The position numbers were made by a program, and so were the translations under genes. From Bacillota bacterium (GTDB taxonomy: Bacteria; Bacillota; Clostridia; Christensenellales; SZUA-584), in NCBI GenBank assembly GCA_023410595.1, contig JAEYPO010000016.1, positions 57,183-121,182 on the forward strand: a DNA stretch of 64,000 bases. Direction: 5' to 3'. A model generated the notes under the pieces. It saw only the letters and a program-made list of their open reading frames with translations, had not been told where the DNA came from and made no database searches. This document shows, piece by piece, positions 26,377 through 34,080 of the stretch. Every line of letters starts with the position of its first letter. The first letter of the stretch is position 1.

Positions 26377-27021
26377 ATGGCGCATATACTTATCGTAGAA
26401 GACGAAACCGCTATAAACGAGCTGCTGCGCAGAAACCTTACGCTCGTAGGACATTCCTGCAGGCAGGCGTGGAGCGGCGAACAGGCGCTGGAGCTTTTAA
26501 AGGAAAACGCTTACGACCTTGTGATACTCGACTTAATGCTGCCAAGGACCAGCGGGTGGGAGGTGCTGCCGCACATAACGTCGCCCGTCATAATACTCAC
26601 GGCAAGGGGCGGCCTCATGGACCGCGTGCAGGGACTCAACCTCGGCGCTGACGATTACGTAATAAAGCCTTTTGAAACGCTGGAGCTATTAGCGCGCGTA
26701 AACGCCGTGCTGCGCAGGACGAATAAAACAGACCAAAACTTTTCGCTGGACGGCGTGAGCGCAGACTTCGTAAGCCGTAAGATATACGTGGACGGCGTGG
26801 AAACAGAGCTCACGCCGCAGGAATACGAGCTTTTGGAAACGTTCATATCCAACAGGAACATAGCGCTCTCAAGGGAAAAGCTGCTGGCGCTCGCGTGGGG
26901 GTACGATTATTTCGGCGATACGCGCACCGTGGACGTACATGTGCAAAAGCTGCGCAAAAAGCTCGGCTGGGAAGACCGCATAAAGACGGTATACAAGGTG
27001 GGATACCGGCTGGAGGTGTAG
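26377..27021 (+). CDS. OmpR/PhoB-family response regulator
   Basis: The 214-residue protein has an N-terminal receiver domain with the acidic pair Glu8/Asp9, phospho-acceptor Asp52 in LVILDLMLP, Thr/Lys switch residues (ILTAR, IKPFE) and a C-terminal winged helix (about 120-214, DTRTVDVHVQKLRKKL, KTVYKVGYRLE). On phosphorylation it should bind promoter DNA as a dimer. AGGTG precedes the ATG. The kinase gene begins one base after its TAG stop. Target genes are unknown; the secreted PepSY-like gene directly downstream is a natural candidate. Confidence 0.95.
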   Translation: MAHILIVEDETAINELLRRNLTLVGHSCRQAWSGEQALELLKENAYDLVILDLMLPRTSGWEVLPHITSPVIILTARGGLMDRVQGLNLGADDYVIKPFETLELLARVNAVLRRTNKTDQNFSLDGVSADFVSRKIYVDGVETELTPQEYELLETFISNRNIALSREKLLALAWGYDYFGDTRTVDVHVQKLRKKLGWEDRIKTVYKVGYRLEV

Positions 27022-27022
27022 T

Positions 27023-28192
27023 ATGCGCGTCTGGGAAAAGAATTATTTATATACGCTGCTGCTGTTTACGGCGTTGTTTTACATATGCATATTCATAATC
27101 GCTGCCTCGTCTTTTTCTTCCGTATTGTCGACGGAACGCGAAGCCGCGCTGCGCGAGGAGGGCATGATAGCGGGCTCTTTTCAGAGGGATATTGTAAGCC
27201 TTGGGGCAAACGCAAATATTACCGAGCAGGCCGTAGTTTCAAAATTCGCTTCGTACACGTCGTATTACCGTGAAAGAGGGCTTGATCTCGCACTTTATTC
27301 CGGCAGCCGCAGGCTGTACGGCAGCCTGCCCGAAGAGCCTCAAAGCGCCATGCTTGAAGGCGGGCGTTCGTGCAGGGCCGTATCGCCCGGCGGCGCGAAA
27401 TACCTGTGCGTAAACGATTCGCTCCCCGGCCCGGATAAGGCATATACTCTGCTGTATCTAAAAGATATAAGCGACGTTTACTTCTCGCTGCGCGGACAGA
27501 CAGCGTTTCTTATAACGGTGGGCGCGGCCGTTACCGTCATATTCGCGGCGGGGCTGTATTTCACGCTCAGGCGCGTGTACCGCCCGGTGGGCAACCTCGC
27601 GCACGAGCTGCGCACGCCATTAACGTCCATACGCGGCTACGCGGAATACATACAGGCCGCCGCGGCGACAGAGGAAGAGCGGTATTCGGCGGCAACGTAC
27701 ATAATTGACGAGAGCAAGCGCCTCTCCGACGTATGCGACAAGCTGCTTATACTCGCCAACCTGCGCGAAGGCGACATACCGTTTGAAAAGGTGGACATAG
27801 CGGCGCTTTTTGAGAGCGCGAAGATGACGTATAAGAATGTGGAATACGACGCACAGACGCAGATTGTGCGCGGCAACAAAACTATGCTGCAGAGCATGAT
27901 AAACAACCTTGTTTCAAACGCGCTCAAAGCCAGCCCCGAGGGGCAGCCCGTAATGCTTAAGGCGTACGATAAGGTGATAGAGGTAACGGATAACGGCGCA
28001 GGCATGGACGGAGAGCTGCTTGCCAGAGTCTCAAAGGCAAACTACGAGCCCGGCATATCCGTCAAAAACAAAAGCAGCGGCCTTGGCATACTGCTCTGTC
28101 ACAGGATAGCCCGCCTGCACGGCGCGCAGCTTGCGTTTTCCTCCGCGCCGGGCAAAGGAACGACGGCAACCATAACTTTTACCATTCCATAA
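27023..28192 (+). CDS. Sensor histidine kinase lacking a full HAMP domain
   Basis: The 389-residue protein has two transmembrane helices (about 8-30 and 159-182) around a 125-residue extracellular sensor region. The phospho-acceptor His194 lies in AHELRTPLTSIRGY, and the ATPase has N box NNLVSNALKA, G1 VTDNGAGMD and G2 SSGLGILL. It phosphorylates the regulator encoded just upstream. The oddity is the link: only about 12 residues (LRRVYRPVGNLA) separate the second helix from His194, where kinases of this architecture usually have a HAMP of about 50 residues plus the start of the dimerisation helix. The frame is intact. The stimulus is unknown. Confidence 0.92.
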   Translation: MRVWEKNYLYTLLLFTALFYICIFIIAASSFSSVLSTEREAALREEGMIAGSFQRDIVSLGANANITEQAVVSKFASYTSYYRERGLDLALYSGSRRLYGSLPEEPQSAMLEGGRSCRAVSPGGAKYLCVNDSLPGPDKAYTLLYLKDISDVYFSLRGQTAFLITVGAAVTVIFAAGLYFTLRRVYRPVGNLAHELRTPLTSIRGYAEYIQAAAATEEERYSAATYIIDESKRLSDVCDKLLILANLREGDIPFEKVDIAALFESAKMTYKNVEYDAQTQIVRGNKTMLQSMINNLVSNALKASPEGQPVMLKAYDKVIEVTDNGAGMDGELLARVSKANYEPGISVKNKSSGLGILLCHRIARLHGAQLAFSSAPGKGTTATITFTIP

Positions 28193-28254
28193 CATATCCA
28201 TTGCTTTTTGGTAATAAAGACGGCGTAGATTAAGCATAGAAAGGAGAGTATGTT

Positions 28255-29283
28255 ATGGAAAAGCTTAAACATGGAAGAATAAGTGTGTTTGTTTCCGCCG
28301 CCGCCATTATACTGGTAAGCGCGGCTGTGTTTATCGCGTCGATACAGATAGCGATGGGCGCGGAGGAGAATAAGATAGTTGAGTCTCCGGCCGCTAGCAT
28401 TGAGTCCGTTTTGCCGGCAGAAACTCCGCAGCCGAGTGCCGAAGCCACGCCGACGGAATCGCCCATAGAGTGGCAAGCCCCGATTCAGGCCGCGGCGTCG
28501 GAGGCCTTTGCCGGGGAGGCGAGCGCGGAGCCGAGCGCTTCACAGCAGCCGATATCGGAGGACGACGCAGTAAACGCGTGCATGGATGTAGCAAGAATGT
28601 TCAATCTTGACGTGGAAAGCAGCGACGTCACGGTAATATTGGGTGACGATTATATTGTGACCGATGAAAACGGCAACAAATCCTATACAAATAAAAGATG
28701 GTATGTATACAGTAGCCTCTTTTCATGTTATGTTGATGCCATTTCGGGAGATGTTACTAGGTTTGAGGCTAAACCGAGAGACGTCGGAAAACACATCACT
28801 CTGGGGGAATATAAGAATGACACCACAGGTATTACCCCGGGCGGCGGCGCTGCCGATATGCATAACAGTCCAAACGACAAATACATACAAACCGCTGTAA
28901 ATATGATCAACAGTTATGTCACAGACGGGCGAAGCATAGAAAACGTTGAAATCGGGGCTACACAATTCGTCTGGGACAGCAACTACGGGGGATTCGACCC
29001 GAACGCGACCGGATGTATGCAGGTCGACTGCCAGGTGTATATGGCAACTGGCAGATGCTATACATTGAGTTTCTGGGGAGCGGAGAAGATCGTTCCCAAG
29101 ATATTTATGTCCCACCCGACAAAACATGCCTGTATGTGGGGCTACCTCTATGAGGACCAATCCAGCGATTACCCACCCGATGGTATGTCGAACGAAGAAT
29201 GGCATGAAGCGCAGGACATTATAAGCGGAACATACAGCGAGGCCGGGAGAACACCCGCGCCCTCATTCGCCCCCAGTAATTGA
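28255..29283 (+). CDS. Membrane-anchored extracellular protein with PepSY-like region
   Basis: The 342-residue protein has a basic start, one hydrophobic helix (about 10-34), then a long Pro/Ser/Glu/Ala-rich linker (40-100) and a folded part (about 100-320). Residues 99-170 resemble a PepSY unit: ISEDDAVNACMDVARMF, then a W-Y-V strand and VDAISGDVTRF. The C-terminal half has no motif I know; it holds several Cys and Trp residues and ends in a Ser/Pro tail. It follows the two-component genes by 62 bases with its own AAGGAG site and may be a co-sensor or target of that system. A terminator follows. Confidence 0.7.
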   Translation: MEKLKHGRISVFVSAAAIILVSAAVFIASIQIAMGAEENKIVESPAASIESVLPAETPQPSAEATPTESPIEWQAPIQAAASEAFAGEASAEPSASQQPISEDDAVNACMDVARMFNLDVESSDVTVILGDDYIVTDENGNKSYTNKRWYVYSSLFSCYVDAISGDVTRFEAKPRDVGKHITLGEYKNDTTGITPGGGAADMHNSPNDKYIQTAVNMINSYVTDGRSIENVEIGATQFVWDSNYGGFDPNATGCMQVDCQVYMATGRCYTLSFWGAEKIVPKIFMSHPTKHACMWGYLYEDQSSDYPPDGMSNEEWHEAQDIISGTYSEAGRTPAPSFAPSN

Positions 29284-29317
29284 ACGGGTTTTACCATCCA
29301 CAACAAATATTTATATT

Positions 29318-29350
29318 AGCCGCAGACTCATCGTGTCCGCGGCTGTTTTT
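29318..29350 (+). terminator. Terminator after the PepSY-like gene
   Basis: AGCCGC and GCGGCT arms enclose about 15 bases and are followed by GTTTTTA. Confidence 0.65.
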
Positions 29351-29380
29351 ATATTAGCATTGCTGTATTACGCATTAAGT

Positions 29381-29467
29381 ATTTAAGGCGCCCCTTTACC
29401 CACCCCGAGCGAACTTTGTTCGTCGGGGACCCCGTGGCGGGGAGCTGCCGCCGCAGGCGACTGAAGG
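29381..29467. repeat. Palindromic repeat family A, tandem copy 1
   Basis: An 87-base block beginning ATTTAAGGCGCCCCTTTACC and ending GCAGGCGACTGAAGG recurs at 29541-29627 with a single difference (GCTGCC against GCTGTC). It contains the AGCGAACTTTGTTCGTCGGG core shared with 19.7 kb. The space between the copies holds the CCTATCGGCG...CTTCCCCTGTAAGGGGAAG palindrome. Together with flanking DNA this fills the 559-base gap 29284-29842, where no gene is seen. Confidence 0.75.
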
Positions 29468-29540
29468 TGGTGGATTAGAGCTCAGTGATTTCCTTTCACC
29501 CTATCGGCGCTACGCGCCACTTCCCCTGTAAGGGGAAGCT

Positions 29541-29627
29541 ATTTAAGGCGCCCCTTTACCCACCCCGAGCGAACTTTGTTCGTCGGGGACCCCGTGGCGG
29601 GGAGCTGTCGCCGCAGGCGACTGAAGG
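29541..29627. repeat. Palindromic repeat family A, tandem copy 2
   Basis: This is the second direct copy, offset by exactly 160 bases from the first. The near identity points to a recent duplication or a nested insertion. Confidence 0.75.
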
Positions 29628-29842
29628 GTGTTGTCTCTATCGAAGGCTTGCGTTTTATGCTGGGCTGAAGGGCTTCTCTGTTTTCCCACTCTATCGCGAG
29701 CTTGTATCTCGGTGTAACAGACGGCACAAAAGACCCTCCCCTGCGCACGCTTACGGATATTTTTTACACACTCGTGTCACTAAGGCTATAACATTTCTTT
29801 TTGTTGCACAGTCTGCCCTTTTATTGTAAAGTGTACGTTATC

Positions 29843-30889
29843 ATGAAAGTATGTTTTGATACTAACTTCTGGCACAGAGGTAAAGGCAGACGCGGCCGCA
29901 GGCAGGCGGCGGGCTGGAGCTTTGAGTACGCTGGTATGCGCTACGTAATACCCGCTGTCTACCGTTTCCCCGAAGGGATAGTGTTTGATATCTTAAGCTT
30001 TACGGACGAGGCGGCACTGCGCGAGTACATAAAACGTTACGAGTCCGCCGAAGAAAAGCTTAAGTCCTCCGAGCGGCGGTGCGCGGAGCAGGAGCATCCA
30101 TTTAAAGCTGTTCCGATACAGGAAATATGGCTGAACAAAACGTCCGCGCTGGGCGGCATATCATACAGTCACGCCGTATCCGTTCCGCGGGAGCGACAGT
30201 GTGAAAGCTTGCAGACGCTGCGCAGGGCATACAGCCGATACATCGGCTATGAGCGGCCGTTTGCCTGCCAGCGCGTGCGTGCATGCTACCCAAAAAGCAC
30301 GAGCCGCAAGGAAAAGCTGCTGCGTCTCTTGCTGCCGGGCAGCATAAAAAGCATGCGGTTTTCCGTTTCGGCCATGCAGTGGTTTTACCCGCTTAATATA
30401 CGCTTTGAGCTGCCTGCCGGAAGCGCGGGAACGCAGATCAAATTTACCGACCCCGCCACAAAGCAAACGCACATCCTGTACATTGGAGAGACAGAAACGA
30501 CGCAGTTTCCCATAATGCCGGGCGTGTCCCGCAGGCTGCACGCAACGCTCGCGACGTATGAGATAAGCCCTGAGCTGCCCAAAGGCTCTTCGCTCGTGTT
30601 TAACAGCAGTATCGCAAGCGGCGCTGCCATCGATCGGGAGAAAACATTTTCAGCGGGTCAAGCGCCCGGCGCCGCTGCCATTGGCATAATAGGCGGCGCG
30701 GACGGCCCGACCGCTATATTCGTGGGAACAAAAGAAAATCGTTATCCAAAAGGCCCGCACGGCCTTCTTCTCCATACGTGCTTTTCACAGCCCTCCTTTA
30801 ACGAAAGCGCAACCCCTACGTTTCACCTTGAGGGCCTAAACGCAACGCGCATCGGCGAGACCGTTATAGCACTGGGCAGTGAGCAATAA
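29843..30889 (+). CDS. Protein of unknown function carrying a GIIGGADGPTAIF motif
   Basis: With the ATG at 29843 the protein has 348 residues; a TTG 42 bases upstream is possible and neither has a clear ribosome site. The first 80 residues (MKVCFDTNFWHRGKG..., FPEGIVFDIL) look like a globular domain. The middle is basic and soluble with no signal peptide. Near residue 275 stands IGIIGGADGPTAIFV, practically the signature of the beta subunit of sodium-pumping decarboxylases (OadB/GcdB). Here it is not surrounded by membrane helices, so the protein is not that subunit. I do not know the family. It is isolated between repeats and the serCA terminator. Confidence 0.65.
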   Translation: MKVCFDTNFWHRGKGRRGRRQAAGWSFEYAGMRYVIPAVYRFPEGIVFDILSFTDEAALREYIKRYESAEEKLKSSERRCAEQEHPFKAVPIQEIWLNKTSALGGISYSHAVSVPRERQCESLQTLRRAYSRYIGYERPFACQRVRACYPKSTSRKEKLLRLLLPGSIKSMRFSVSAMQWFYPLNIRFELPAGSAGTQIKFTDPATKQTHILYIGETETTQFPIMPGVSRRLHATLATYEISPELPKGSSLVFNSSIASGAAIDREKTFSAGQAPGAAAIGIIGGADGPTAIFVGTKENRYPKGPHGLLLHTCFSQPSFNESATPTFHLEGLNATRIGETVIALGSEQ

Positions 30890-30912
30890 CACATGCCTGA
30901 GACAGAGGGATA

Positions 30913-30943
30913 TAAAAAGCCGCAGGCATTATGCCCGCGGCTT
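30913..30943 (-). terminator. Terminator of serC-serA
   Basis: AAGCCGC and GCGGCTT arms (30917-30923, 30937-30943) enclose a 13-base, partly self-complementary loop. On the minus strand the hairpin is followed by TTTTATAT. Confidence 0.7.
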
Positions 30944-30951
30944 GCATTAAT

Positions 30952-30988
30952 CGGGGTCCCCGGCAAGTCGAAAGACTTGATGGGGTGG
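30952..30988. repeat. Short hairpin repeat, family B
   Basis: GGGGTCCCCGGCAAGTCG, then ACTTGATGGGGTGG. Close copies stand at 44621-44660, 44660-44699, 47502-47540 and 60045-60088. The arms pair (CCCC/GGGG, CAAGTC/GACTTG). Confidence 0.7.
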
Positions 30989-30995
30989 TAACTGT

Positions 30996-32162
30996 TTACC
31001 TTTCAAACGTCCTTACTCTTATTACGCCCTCTATATTCTTTAGCTTATCCACCGTCCCCGGGGGCACGTTGTCGTCGAGGTTCATTATGGTGTAAGCGAT
31101 ATCGCCCTTCGATTTGTTGAGCATGTCGGTAATATTGGCGCCCGTCTCGGCTAAGGCGGCTGTCATCTGCCCCACCATGCCCGATTTGTTCGCGTGTATC
31201 ACCGCTATCCTGAATATCCCCGAGAACGGCAGCCTTGCGCCCGGCAGGTTGACGGAGTTCGTTATGTCGCCGGTGTCGAGATAGTCTCTGAGCTGCTGTG
31301 CAGCCATCTTCGCGCAGTTCTCCTCCGACTCGGGCGTCGATGCGCCAAGGTGCGGTATGCATATCGTGCCCGGCAGCCCCAGCAGTTCGTCGGTGGGAAA
31401 ATCGGTGACGTATGTGCCTATCTTGCGCGTCTTTAGCGCCTCGTAAAGAGGCTCGTAGCTGACAAGCCCGTTGCGCGCGAAGTTTAAGAGTATAACGCCT
31501 TTTTTCATCTTCGCTATTTCTGCTTCGCCAATAAAGCTCTTCGTGTTATCCAAAAGCGGTATGTGCAGCGTTATGTAGTCCGACTCCTCAAGCAGCGTAT
31601 CAAGCGTAAGAGCGCGCTCCACGTACTGAGACAGGCCCCATGCCGACTCTATGGATATGTACGGATCGTAACCGAAGACCTTCATGCCGAGCGCGTGCGC
31701 CGCGTTAGCGACCATCACGCCAATGGCCCCAAGGCCGATGACGCCCAGCGTTTTGCCGTAAAGCTCGGGGCCTACGAACTGTTTCTTGCCCTTTTCCACG
31801 AGCGGCATTATATCTTTAGCGCCTTTGAGCGTCTTCGCCCACTCTGTTGCTTCTACTATGTTCCTGCTCGCGAGGAACATGCCGGCGAGCGCGAGCTCCT
31901 TGACAGCGTTAGCGTTGGCCCCCGGCGTGTTGAACACAACGATTCCCATTTTAGAACACTTGTCTATGGGTATGTTGTTTACGCCCGCGCCTGCGCGCGC
32001 TATCGCTACGAGATTTTTCGAAAACTCCATATCGTGGCAACTCGCGCTGCGCACGAGTATGGCGTCGCAGTCCTCAACGTTTTCGCCTATGTTGCACGCG
32101 CCCTTATCGAGATAATCGTATATAGCGCCCGAGATGGAATTAAGCTTTCTGATATTATACAT
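30996..32162 (-). CDS. serA: D-3-phosphoglycerate dehydrogenase
   Basis: SerA oxidises 3-phosphoglycerate with NAD+, the first step of serine synthesis. The 388-residue protein has the substrate domain (VRSASCHDM, RAGAGVNNIP), a Rossmann domain with GVIGLGAIGVMVANAAHALGMKV (NAD-binding glycines) and a Asp for NAD ribose in GYDPY, the catalytic HLGASTPES histidine, and a C-terminal ACT domain (about 318-388, HANKSGMVGQMTAALAETGANI) that usually senses serine. It lacks the extra ASB domain of the 525-residue B. subtilis type. It follows serC by 12 bases in one operon. Confidence 0.95.
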   Translation of the reverse strand: MYNIRKLNSISGAIYDYLDKGACNIGENVEDCDAILVRSASCHDMEFSKNLVAIARAGAGVNNIPIDKCSKMGIVVFNTPGANANAVKELALAGMFLASRNIVEATEWAKTLKGAKDIMPLVEKGKKQFVGPELYGKTLGVIGLGAIGVMVANAAHALGMKVFGYDPYISIESAWGLSQYVERALTLDTLLEESDYITLHIPLLDNTKSFIGEAEIAKMKKGVILLNFARNGLVSYEPLYEALKTRKIGTYVTDFPTDELLGLPGTICIPHLGASTPESEENCAKMAAQQLRDYLDTGDITNSVNLPGARLPFSGIFRIAVIHANKSGMVGQMTAALAETGANITDMLNKSKGDIAYTIMNLDDNVPPGTVDKLKNIEGVIRVRTFER

Positions 32163-32174
32163 GGCTCTGCCCCT

Positions 32175-33251
32175 TTAAGCCTTTCTCTCGAATTCTTTCA
32201 TGAAACCGACAAGCTTTTTCACGCCGTCTTCCGGCATCGCGTTGTAAATGCTTGCGCGCATGCCGCCGACAGACCTGTGGCCTTTTAAGTTCACCAGGCC
32301 TTCGGCTTTTGCTTCGGCCACAAATTTCTTGTCGAGATCACCGTTGCCCGTAACAAATGTCACGTTCATAAGCGACCTGTCCTTTTTTGCGGCTGTTCCG
32401 CTAAAAAGGCTCGACGAGTCGAGGAAATCGTACAGCAGCTTAGCTTTATGTTCATTGAGCTTCTGCATCTCCTTCACGCCCCCGTTTTTAAGCAGATATT
32501 CGTATACGAGCCCCGCAATATATATCGAGAACGCGGGCGGCGTGTTGTACATCGAATCCTTTTCCGCCTGCACTTTGAAACTAAGCATCTTGGGCAGGCT
32601 GTCTGCAGAGCGTTCCAAAAGGTCTTCCCTTATTATGACTACTGTAAGCCCCGCGGGCCCCATGTTCTTCTGCGCGCCGGCGTAAAGGAGGCCGTAATTG
32701 TTTACGTCTATCTCTTCCCCGAGTATCATGGACGAAATGTCGGCTACCAGCGGCTTATCGCCCACAGAAGGGAGCTTGGTAAAGCGCGTGCCGTATATCG
32801 TGTTGTTCTGTGTTATGTGCACATAATCGGCGTCTCCCTCGAACATTTCCGGCGTCGTTTCGGGTATATACGAAAAGACTTTATCCTCCGACGACGCGAC
32901 TACTTTTACGTCTCCTATCTTTTTTGCCTCGCTTATGGCGTTTTTGGCGAACGAGCCCGTGGCCATGTAGTAAGCGCGATGGTAAACGTTCATCAGGTTC
33001 ATGGGCACCATCGCAAACTGAAGCGACGCGCCGCCCTGCAGGAACAGAACCTTGTAATTTTGGGGCACGTTCATCACTAGGCGAAAGTCGCTTTCAGCCT
33101 TTGCCATTATCGCTTCCCACTCGGGAGAGCGGTGGCTCATCTCCAGCACCGACATTCCTGTGTCTTTGTAGCAAACAAGCTCACGCTGCGCTTCTTTAAG
33201 CACATCTTCGGGAAGCATCGCAGGACCCGGAGAAAAGTTATAAACCCTCAT
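32175..33251 (-). CDS. serC: Phosphoserine aminotransferase
   Basis: SerC converts 3-phosphohydroxypyruvate and glutamate to phosphoserine, using pyridoxal phosphate. The 358-residue sequence opens with VYNFSPGPAMLPEDVL and has the EMSHRSPEWEAI helix, FLQGGASLQFAMVPMN, and the PLP lysine region VADISSMILGEEIDVNNYGLLYAGAQKNMGPAG (Lys in AGAQKN). It is the promoter-proximal gene of the serC-serA pair. No serB is present, so the phosphatase step must be encoded elsewhere. A perfect inverted repeat lies about 58-77 bases upstream of the start and may be an operator. Confidence 0.96.
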   Translation of the reverse strand: MRVYNFSPGPAMLPEDVLKEAQRELVCYKDTGMSVLEMSHRSPEWEAIMAKAESDFRLVMNVPQNYKVLFLQGGASLQFAMVPMNLMNVYHRAYYMATGSFAKNAISEAKKIGDVKVVASSEDKVFSYIPETTPEMFEGDADYVHITQNNTIYGTRFTKLPSVGDKPLVADISSMILGEEIDVNNYGLLYAGAQKNMGPAGLTVVIIREDLLERSADSLPKMLSFKVQAEKDSMYNTPPAFSIYIAGLVYEYLLKNGGVKEMQKLNEHKAKLLYDFLDSSSLFSGTAAKKDRSLMNVTFVTGNGDLDKKFVAEAKAEGLVNLKGHRSVGGMRASIYNAMPEDGVKKLVGFMKEFERKA

Positions 33252-33308
33252 ATGATCCTCCTTTAAATTTAAAATTATTTAAACGGCAGCCCGCCGCGTT
33301 TTGACACC

Positions 33309-33328
33309 ATTGTTAAATAATTAACAAT
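33309..33328. promoter_or_regulatory. Inverted repeat, possible operator of serCA
   Basis: Eight-base perfect arms ATTGTTAA and TTAACAAT around ATAA. The symmetry and the position upstream of serC suggest a dimeric repressor site. No regulator is known for it. Confidence 0.45.
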
Positions 33329-33444
33329 TATTGCAGACTATTATATTCCTGTATTGCGCGAAAGGCAAGTGATTTAGCCTGCTAATATATTATAATATAA
33401 TAAATAACAGCGCGCACTGCAACAGGTTATATTGTCTATTTTCC

Positions 33445-33473
33445 TTGACATCTATTTTTGCTTGCCATATAAT
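33445..33473 (+). promoter_or_regulatory. Fully consensus sigma-A promoter of greA-lysS
   Basis: TTGACA (33445-33450), exactly 17 bases, then TATAAT (33468-33473). This is an ideal match, which is rare and predicts strong transcription of greA and lysS. The leader before the greA ATG is about 115 bases. Confidence 0.8.
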
Positions 33474-33594
33474 CACCTATAATATAAATTTGGTTAAATT
33501 GTCTCTGCCTTTATCGCAGAAATATTTTTGGTATAATAACGTTTTAACGGTACATATTATCTTAACAAAGCATTTAACTGGGGGAGGCATATTT

Positions 33595-34071
33595 ATGTCT
33601 AACAATCGGGTCATACTTACTGAAGCTGGGCTGAAGGAGAAACAAGCCAAACTTGAATATTTAAAGACTGTAAAACGGGCTGAGATATCCGAGCAGATAA
33701 AGGAGGCGCGCGCTTTCGGCGATTTAAGCGAAAACGCCGAATACGACGAGGCTAAAAACGAACAGGCAAGGGTTGAGACGGAAATAGCTCAGCTCGAAAA
33801 GCTGCTGCGCAACGCGGTGCTGTTGGACGACAGCTCTATTGATATGTCCGTCGTCGGACTCGGAACGTATGTTCGCATACTTGATGAGGAGTTCGGCGAT
33901 GAGGAAGAATACTTCATTGTCGATTCTGCGGAGGCCGACGCGGATAAGAAACGCCTGTCCAACGAATCTCCGGTAGGGAGCGCTCTGATGGGCAAACGCG
34001 TGGGCGATATCGCCACCGTTACCACTCCTACGGGAACTATCAGCTTTAAAATTATGAGCATACATAAATAA
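33595..34071 (+). CDS. greA: Transcription elongation factor GreA
   Basis: GreA enters the secondary channel of RNA polymerase and rescues backtracked complexes by stimulating transcript cleavage. The 158-residue protein has the coiled-coil N terminus with the acidic tip (ARAFGDLSENAEYDEAK) and the C-terminal FKBP-like domain (SPVGSALMGKRVGDIATV...I). The ATG at 33595 is preceded by GGGGGAGG and gives the standard length; the frame is open further upstream but runs through the promoter. lysS starts nine bases after the stop. Confidence 0.97.
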   Translation: MSNNRVILTEAGLKEKQAKLEYLKTVKRAEISEQIKEARAFGDLSENAEYDEAKNEQARVETEIAQLEKLLRNAVLLDDSSIDMSVVGLGTYVRILDEEFGDEEEYFIVDSAEADADKKRLSNESPVGSALMGKRVGDIATVTTPTGTISFKIMSIHK

Positions 34072-34080
34072 GGAGCATAA

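Larger units (their letters stand above)
33252..33594. other. Divergent regulatory region between serC and greA
   Basis: The 343-base gap is AT-rich. It contains an inverted repeat near serC, a consensus promoter directed at greA, and a second TATAAT at 33532-33537 with a weak -35. No leader ORF, T-box sequence or riboswitch core was recognised. Confidence 0.6.

Noticed and set aside
29843..30889. Beta subunit of a sodium-pumping decarboxylase
   Set aside because: Only the GGADGPT motif matches; the many membrane helices of that subunit are missing.
33252..33594. T-box or other riboswitch in front of serC or greA
   Set aside because: No T-box core sequence, no large conserved hairpin set and no terminator-antiterminator pair was seen.
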